From Dendrobium chrysotoxum (Eukaryota > Streptophyta > Magnoliopsida > Asparagales > Orchidaceae): a DNA stretch of 64,000 nt. The number at the start of each line of letters is the position of its first letter. The first letter of the stretch is position 1. The position numbers and the translations under genes were made by a program. The stretch covers positions 21,468,228 through 21,532,227 of the forward strand of contig CM034304.1 of the NCBI GenBank assembly GCA_019925795.1. The letters run 5' to 3'. Shown in pieces: positions 57,723 to 64,000 of the stretch. The notes under the pieces were generated by a model, which searched no databases, was not told the origin of the DNA, and saw nothing but the letters and a program-made list of their open reading frames with translations.

Positions 57723-57919
57723 TAACCAAAAGAACAAGCTAACGTTCTCTTGAGAATAGCTCTTGGGTCATTAGATTCTTCCAACTCCAAATATGTAATG
57801 TGCTTTATACAATTTATATTTGATGTATTGTGCCAATGCCTTCCCCTGCGAAAGGGCATCCTTCGTAACTAACAAAAAACATGTGTGGACTTATTTCAAC
57901 TAGATAAGGCCCCATGGTT

Positions 57920-59637
57920 TGTCACAACACAACCCAATAAGACCCATAAATGGGTCTGGTCCTATCGTATTAGTTTGCAATAGGCCAACCCCAAGATTTG
58001 AGTTTTAGAAATTATTAAGATTTTTCACCCAAGATGGGTCTGAAAATAACTCATCTATAAAATTTCTTTTATTTATCATTAGATGTATGCACAATAATTA
58101 CATTATAATATATGGCTACTCATTGTAATATAGAATAAAGTAGATTAAATGATTAGCCATGACTGTATAAAAAAATTTAAAAAGAATTACTTGTATAGAT
58201 TCAGATCGAATCCTAAAAACTACTACTCAATAGTCTCTTTTCTCTTCATAGACCCCAAAAACAAAAGGCAGAATAACTGTGAGTTAACACAACTCAGCAT
58301 TCTAAATTTATCAATTTAAATTTTTAAATGAATTCACTATTAAGTATTTACTTAAGTGTTAAAAGTAAAATAATAAATCACTATGCTAAGAAAAATAGTA
58401 ATTATAGTTATTAGGAATTACAATAAAATGCTGGGAAAATTAATAACAAGCACTTCATATCAGACAAAATTTAAAGAATTTTGACCCTTATGCTTCCCAT
58501 CAGATAGAATTCAAAGAATTCTGATCCTTATGACCCCCAACATATATAATTCGTAGCATTCTAACCCTTATGACTCACAATGTCCAGGAATAGAATAGAG
58601 TGTGCATATAGCACCAGTATTTGCCCTTGGAACTAGAATATGCATTTAACACCATAACAAAACTTCATCCAAGCCAGAACTCCTCAAATCACACAATTAA
58701 ATTAAATAACCACATAATTTATTACATTGTAGTAAGAGAAATGCAAATAAAATTATTTTAGAAATTACTAAAATGCATTAATGGTAGGCAATAGAATACA
58801 TTACTATATAGAAATTCACTATTTCAAAATATAATCAAATTATTAGATATTATTTAGAACACTATTTAAAAATTTTGATTGTATTACAATATTTATTTTT
58901 TTGAGTTAATCAATTAAAATAGTGTAATTCAAAAAATCTCTGATATAAATTTTTTAGAAAATACTAAAATGTTCATAATCTTTCTCTATAGCATATAAAA
59001 AGTTATATGATAAAAGTTTTGAAGGTATAAAATAATCCTCATTTTTAAATTGCAAAAATATAAATTAAATCTAAAAACTCTAAAAAAATTTATATTTTTG
59101 AAAACTAGGATAGGCATAATGCCACCCACCTAGAGCTAGACAATTTTTGGAACTGGGTTGACAGCTAAAAAAAGACTTGAAGTGGCTCGAAACAAACTTT
59201 CTCTCTCTAGCCAACCACCCTAAGGAGAAATGGAGTGAGTAGAATAGTGAAAAATGATATTTTTAATAGAAAATATTAGGCCGAGCGCCATGACACCAAA
59301 CCTTGTGAGTGACACAGTGCTCCCTTTGGGAGCCCACAACATCGTGGCATGAATTAATTACCAAAATTTTAGAGAGCTCATTGTCATAACACCGCCTACC
59401 CTAGTGCCGCAACATTGCTTACCTTGGCGCCATAGTGCCCTAGAGGGAAAATTTTTTATTTTTAGAATATGCAAACAAACCCCCAGGACTCGATTTAAAA
59501 TACATAACGACTGTCACATGCACATAAAACATACTCAGACATATACAAAAGATTCTAAATGCATAAATTTAGTGGATCACCTCTAATTAAGTTAGTCAAA
59601 ATAGGTAGAACCATATACTAATTTTATAGGTGTTACG
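57920..59637 (-). repeat. 3' LTR of Gypsy 2 (1.7 kb)
   Basis: On the minus strand it starts near CGTAACACC (59637; the first base is C where T is expected) and ends GGGTTGTGTTGTGACA at 57920. Collinear with the Gypsy 1 LTR, including three ~43-bp repeats (about 58465-58580) and a GC-richer segment rich in GCC/GTG words (59280-59450). No gene. Confidence 0.85.
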
Positions 59638-59652
59638 ACTCTCCCCTCCTCA
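59638..59652 (-). other. Polypurine tract of Gypsy 2
   Basis: GAGGAGGGGAGAGT on the minus strand, directly against the LTR. The polyprotein end reads into it (FLRRGES), as in related chromoviruses. Confidence 0.85.
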
Positions 59653-60850
59653 GAAAAATATCATCTTTGAAAATTTAGAACCCAAATTACCAAAATAGGT
59701 CAAGATATAAATGTCTTATCTTATATTCCTTCTCCCAAGTAGCCTCTCTTTCCATTTTATTCTTTCACTTGACTTTAATCATTAAAATCTATTTATTCCT
59801 TAATCCTCTAACATCATAAGCTTGAATCCTCTCTTGTTTCTCTTTGTAGATCAAATTTGGATGTACCTTAACTTCTTTTGTAAATATTTGGTTTTCAGAA
59901 TTGGATACTCATTTCCTCATAAGTGACACATAGAATACATTATGAATATCAAACATGTGTTCTAGAAACTATAGTCTATAGGTAGACTTCCTAATCCTTT
60001 TTGTCACTTCAAATGGTCTAATATGCCTTAAACTAAACTTCCCTTTCCTAAACCTATTGATGCCTTTCATCAGCTTGATTTTCACATATATAAAGTCTCC
60101 CACTTAAAACTCTATTGTTTGGTGCCTAGCATAATAATATTGTTTCTACCTATCTTGTACAGCTTTGGATCTATCCCTAATCAAATAAATATTTTTAGTA
60201 GCTTCACAACTAATGTTGGCCCCATCAAATTCCTTTCACCCGTCTTTGTCTAAGATAATAAGATTCTATATTACCTACTGTACAAAGCTTCGTAAGGGGC
60301 CATACCTATACTGAAGTGAAAGTTATTTTTGTAGGGAAACTCAATCAAAGAGATATGATTCCCCCAACTACCGTTAAATTTCAAAATACATAATCTCAAA
60401 AGATCTTTCAGTACTTGAATGGTCCTCTTAGTCAGTCTGTTACTCTATAGATAAAAAGTTATACTAAAACGTATCTTAGTACCTATACTCTATTGAATGC
60501 CCCTCCATAGTCTAAAGGTGAACCTATTATCTCTGTTAAAAATATTCACCTTCAAAATTCCATGGAATCGAATAATTGCATGCACATATATCTAAGCAAA
60601 TCAGTCCATCAAATCAGACTATCAGATCATAACAAAATAAACATACTTCTTCAAATGGTCTACCATAACCTAGATGGCATCATGCCCTTATCTCAACCTA
60701 GAAAACCTTATAGCAAAATCTATAGGTAATTCTTCCCATTTCCACTCTAGAATAGGCAACGGTTGCAAAAAAATCTCCTAATCAATGATGTTCTACTTTT
60801 ACTAATTAATAAGCTTCAAATTTGAAACAAAAGTTATTACATTTTTTTTT
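59653..60850 (-). pseudogene. Gypsy 2 integrase and chromodomain-like tail (degraded)
   Basis: The C-terminal end is clear: MEREATWEKEYKIRHLYLDLF then FKDDIFLRRGES (about 59757-59640), the 'EATWE.E..MR..YP.LF' chromodomain tail and 'F.DEI.LRRGE' ending of Tekay-type pol. Further in, matches to the Gypsy 1 integrase (its 1620-2340 segment) can be followed by eye, including the LYGR-like block near 60285 and the SAHF region near 60640. No long frame survives. Confidence 0.75.
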
Positions 60851-61530
60851 AATTCAGACTATTAGAATATATCTTTTAGGTCTCTATACTTTTTAATTCT
60901 TCCTAAATTAATAGTATAGCCAGAATAAAGAGCCTTATACAAAATAATGAACCTCAGATCTCTAGAACTAAGAACCCATAATCTGTTCTTATAGAAAATA
61001 ACTCTAGAATCAAATATTCATTATTCAAATTACTTACTAGACTTGATTTGATTAGTGAGTTTAAAATATTTTATATCTGACATTTGAAATTCCTGAATCT
61101 TTTCTTGTAGAGATAGTTGCATAGTCATTTGAGCCATAATATCAAAATTATAATCAATAAGAGTAATCACTTCTAACTAAAGTCTCTCCATTTCTTGAAT
61201 ATAAAAATTATCGAAGGTAAGCTAAATATCTGATAGTCCAGAAGACCTTTTGTTTAGAGCATCTACTACCATGTTCACCTTACTAAAATGATATTAATTA
61301 GTCAAATTAAAATCTTTAACCTACTTAAGCCATTTCTTTGCCTCAAATGCAAATCCTTTTAAGTGAATATATACTTCAAACTCTGATGATCAATAAATAT
61401 CTCACACCTAACTCTGTATAAATAATATCTCCTATTTTTCAAAGCAAACACAATAGAAGCAAGCTCCAAATTATGTGTTAGATAGTTTTTTTCATATAGC
61501 TTCAATTGCCATAAGCTATAAATTTTTCAT
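60851..61530 (-). pseudogene. Gypsy 2 RNase H to integrase linker (degraded)
   Basis: Collinear with Gypsy 1 2341-3030. It keeps blocks such as 'cttaagccattt' near 61325 and 'cttcaattgccataagc' near 61500. It corresponds to the RNase H C-terminus and integrase zinc-binding entry. Coding capacity is lost. Confidence 0.6.
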
Positions 61531-61760
61531 GCTGCATTAGGACATATCCCGATCATTTTAGTGAAACATCACTAAATACTTGAAATCCTTTCTTGTTAAA
61601 TGGAGGAGTCAGAATCAGAGTAGAAGTCAAATAATCCTTTAGCTTCAAAAAACTAGCCTCACAATTAGATGTCCATATGAAAGCTACTAAAATCAGAGTC
61701 AATCTTATTAAAGGGGTAAAATTTTGAGAGAATCCTTTCACAAACTTTCTATAATAACTG
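61531..61760 (-). pseudogene. Gypsy 2 RNase H N-terminal region
   Basis: A 62-codon stretch reads MKGFSQNFTPLIRLT, then FIWTSNCEASFLKLKDYLTS, LTPPFNKKGFQVFSDVSLK. This is the conserved RT-connection to RNase H junction ('CE.SF..LK..L..APVL', 'F..Y.DAS'); SDVS carries the first RNase H Asp. The continuation is frame-broken. Confidence 0.85.
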
Positions 61761-62545
61761 GCTATACCTGAATAGCTACGTACCTTGGATATAGTACTAG
61801 GCCTTTACTAATCAGTAATAGTCTAAACCTTTTAGGGATATATAAATATATATGTACTACTGATCACATGCCCCAAAAAATAAATGCTTTTTAGCCAAAT
61901 CTCATACTTGGAGAATTTTACATATAGTTGATGCCTCAGAGTATCCAAAATAATCCTCCTCAGAACCAAAGTAAATAAAAAAATCATCTATAAAAATGAT
62001 CACAAATTGATCTAGATATTCTTAGAATACCCTGTTTATTAGATTAATGAAAATTGCTATTGTAGTTACCTTAAAAGGCATGACTAAGTACTCATAGTCT
62101 CCATACCAAGTGTTAAATGCTATCTTCATCGCATCTACTTCTCTTACTTCTACTTGATAGTATATAGATCTCAGGTCAATCATAAAAAATACAAAGTATT
62201 TAGAAAGCTGATCAAAGAAATCATTAATCATTGACAGAGGATACTTATTCTTAATAAAACCCTTATTTAGCTCTTTATAATCAATACACATACACATCAT
62301 ATCATCCTTCTTCTTCATAAAAAAAATAGGTGCTCCCCACGAAAACACAAAAAGGATAGATAAATCCCTTGTCCACTAGCTCTCAAAGCTATACTTTTAA
62401 CTCTTGAAGCTCCTTAAGTGCCATCCTATATGGAGTCTTGGATATTAGAGTTATACCAGAAAATATATCAATATAAAATTGTATATCTCTATCTAGAGGC
62501 AAACTGATGGGGGCTATGGAGTGAACCTTTTAATTTTATAAAAAT
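61761..62545 (-). pseudogene. Gypsy 2 reverse transcriptase
   Basis: The best part is a 108-codon stretch (62348-62022): WGAPIFFMKKKDDMMCMCIDYKELN, then NKYPLSMINDFFDQL and DLRSIYYQVEV (the usual 'DLRSGYHQ' with the first catalytic Asp), ending TWYGDYEYLVMPF. The active-site block FIDD follows near 61985-62000 in another frame. Upstream (62520-62350), TPYRMALKELQELKV is the N-terminal RT block. Two frame changes and several stops make it inactive. It is in the same family as the Gypsy 1 RT, and somewhat better preserved at the N-terminus. Confidence 0.88.
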
Positions 62546-62573
62546 CTAGGGCTCTGTCACCCCTAAAAAATGC

Positions 62574-64000
62574 TTAAGATTTCTTTGATATAAAAATAAT
62601 AAAACTTCACATAAAATTAATAAGTATACGTATTGATTCAAGTAATAAAGTGATAGAGTATGGTATCGAACTCATGTAAAAGTAAACTTACTTGTAACAA
62701 ACTACTACTATTTACTCTAATTATAATAATTATCCTACTGAAATAAAAATAATATTTTTTGAGATTTTATAATTGAATAAAATAGTAAAAATATTTGATA
62801 CATTATTTAATTAAAATATTTTGTATTAATGAGTGTAAATTATATATCTTTCCTAATGAGACTTTTAATTATAAATATGATTTACAACATATACATCCCT
62901 AGATCTTTGTTAAGCTTATAGGGGTAAAAAGGATATCTGATGATCACCTGTAGTTATAATGTCTCCTTAAGAACCTAGAATATTTTACATCCTATGTCTA
63001 GGTATGTAAATATTCTATCTCAATATTCCTGGTTATTCTTGCATTCCTCCGTCGAGGCTATACATCAAACTATATGTTAACTATAATATGACCATTATAT
63101 GTATTAAATAAAGAGTAGGATAATATTAAAAATATATTTTAATAGTCATAAAATAAGAGTTTTTATTAGTACTTAATATTCACTTTACATTATCAATCCA
63201 AATTAAAAGAATTTGTCAGACATAAAACGAATAACAAGCAAACTCATTTGCATTAAACTCATGAAAGAATAAAAATTCAAGAGAGTGAAATCGCTAGGAA
63301 GGATCAAAATATATCCTTTATACTCCTCCCTTTAAATTATAGAGTTGCTTCAAGAGACATAAGCTATATACTCCAACTGATTGTATCTTGTACTTCTCTA
63401 GCCTCCCTTAGATTTCACTCTAAAAGGGAACTAGAGAAGTACTCTAAAAAGTATTAAATTTTACACAAGTGACTAAACTGTTTTATAAATATAACATCAC
63501 AACTATTTATAAAAAATATTAAAAAAGGCATCTAGGACTACAACATTTGAATGAATTGCACTGCGGTGTTCTTGAAGTGAACTAGTGCCTCAGTGCTGAA
63601 GCTTTTGTACCACCACAGAGCTCGCTAATGTGGGTCAGTTATTTAGTGTACAGTCATATCTTTTCACTGAGAGAACATGGTCCTTGGAAGTTATAACTAT
63701 AATGCTGTGGCGCTGATGACATTCGAGTACTGGGACGCCCAAGTAGCAAAAAATGTCACCAAGGCATAAGAAATTATGGGGCTACTATATTTAAAAATAT
63801 AGAATTTAGAGCTGCCAAGCTAACTTTTTGATGTCGTGATGCTGGTAATGTATAACGCTATATGTGTTTTCACCACGGTGTTTGTAAACAGAGAACTTGG
63901 CACTGTAATGTCTAATTTATGGCACCTCGATGGTATTGCATGTGACGCTGTGGCGTTGTTTCATCAGATGCATCAACGCTGTAGACTACTTAGAATTTTT
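62574..64000 (+). mobile_element. LTR-like sequence of another Gypsy element (runs off the window)
   Basis: Starts TGTCACCCCTAAAAAATGC, a typical Gypsy LTR start, exactly where Gypsy 2 coding similarity stops. The far part (63540-64000) carries GC-richer words (GTGGCGCTG, GTCGTGATGC, CACCACGG) of the same style as the Gypsy LTRs above, in opposite orientation. No frame, PBS or second boundary is visible. Confidence 0.5.

Larger units (their letters stand above)
54819..57919 (+). repeat. Tat-like LTR, copy 2 (expanded and interrupted)
   Basis: Starts TGATACATC and aligns with copy 1 (49688 onward) for about 500 bases. It then continues into a 29-bp minisatellite, a foldback insertion, the rest of the minisatellite and about 200 bases of U5-like sequence. 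It is cut by Gypsy 2 at 57920. The right end of the LTR is not visible. Confidence 0.55.
57920..62573 (-). mobile_element. Gypsy 2: second Tekay-like chromovirus (5' part interrupted or missing)
   Basis: The 3' LTR 57920-59637, the PPT, and pol in order chromodomain-like end, integrase, RNase H, RT on the minus strand. It is clearly related to Gypsy 1 but is a separate copy. It inserted into the Tat-like LTR. At 62574 similarity ends at another LTR-like sequence; protease, gag and the 5' LTR are not in the window. Confidence 0.85.

Overview
This 64-kb window looks like repeat-dominated heterochromatin of a flowering plant, probably one with a large genome. Almost all of it can be assigned to nested, decayed transposable elements: Ty1/Copia, Ty3/Gypsy chromovirus, Tat/Ogre-like Gypsy, an L1-type LINE with an RNase H domain, a probable CACTA end, and a large foldback. 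I found no intact host gene, rRNA, tRNA or CRISPR array. The sequence is AT-rich and every recognisable coding region carries stops or frameshifts. The species cannot be named from this sequence alone.

Layout. The backbone of 1250-47166 is one Tekay/Del-like Gypsy element ('Gypsy 1', minus strand), broken into pieces by later insertions. From its 5' end on the right: 5' LTR 45394-47166, PBS, gag N-terminus 44446-45369, gag zinc knuckles 38106-38503, protease 27876-28418, RT 4810-5650, RNase H and integrase/chromodomain 1253-3030. The insertions are: a CACTA-like end (778-1249) carrying a Copia LTR (1-777); a Gypsy solo LTR (3031-4603); a giant LTR element (5651-27870, TSD ACTAT, LTRs about 7.8 kb) that itself carries a LINE (14339-17875, 16-bp TSD); 'Copia A' (28419-38105, TSD ATATG, plus strand); and 'Copia B' (38504-44445, minus strand, pol deleted).

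Right of Gypsy 1 lies Tat/Ogre-like material: a 3' non-coding region with a roughly 112-bp minisatellite (47172-49687), an LTR (49688-50506), a segment with a degraded minus-strand Tat-type gag flanked by diverged direct repeats (50870-53170), and a second related LTR (54819-57919). The second LTR holds a 29-bp minisatellite interrupted by a 1.45-kb imperfect palindrome (56156-57610). A second Tekay-like element ('Gypsy 2', minus strand, 57920-62573) follows and is cut by an LTR-like insertion that runs off the window (62574-64000).

Functionally these are dead or non-autonomous copies. Copia A retains recognisable gag, protease, integrase, RT and RNase H domains but with many stops. Copia B keeps LTRs, PBS, PPT and a gag remnant only, so it would have depended on a relative such as Copia A. 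The giant element has PBS and LTRs but no recognisable pol.

The least expected signal is in the Copia LTRs. They carry many 15-bp odd palindromes (core ATCGTCC-N-GGACGAT), arranged as pairs whose starts lie exactly 21 bp apart. This holds in two LTR families that are otherwise well diverged, and whole 21-bp units have been lost or gained between the two LTRs of a single element.
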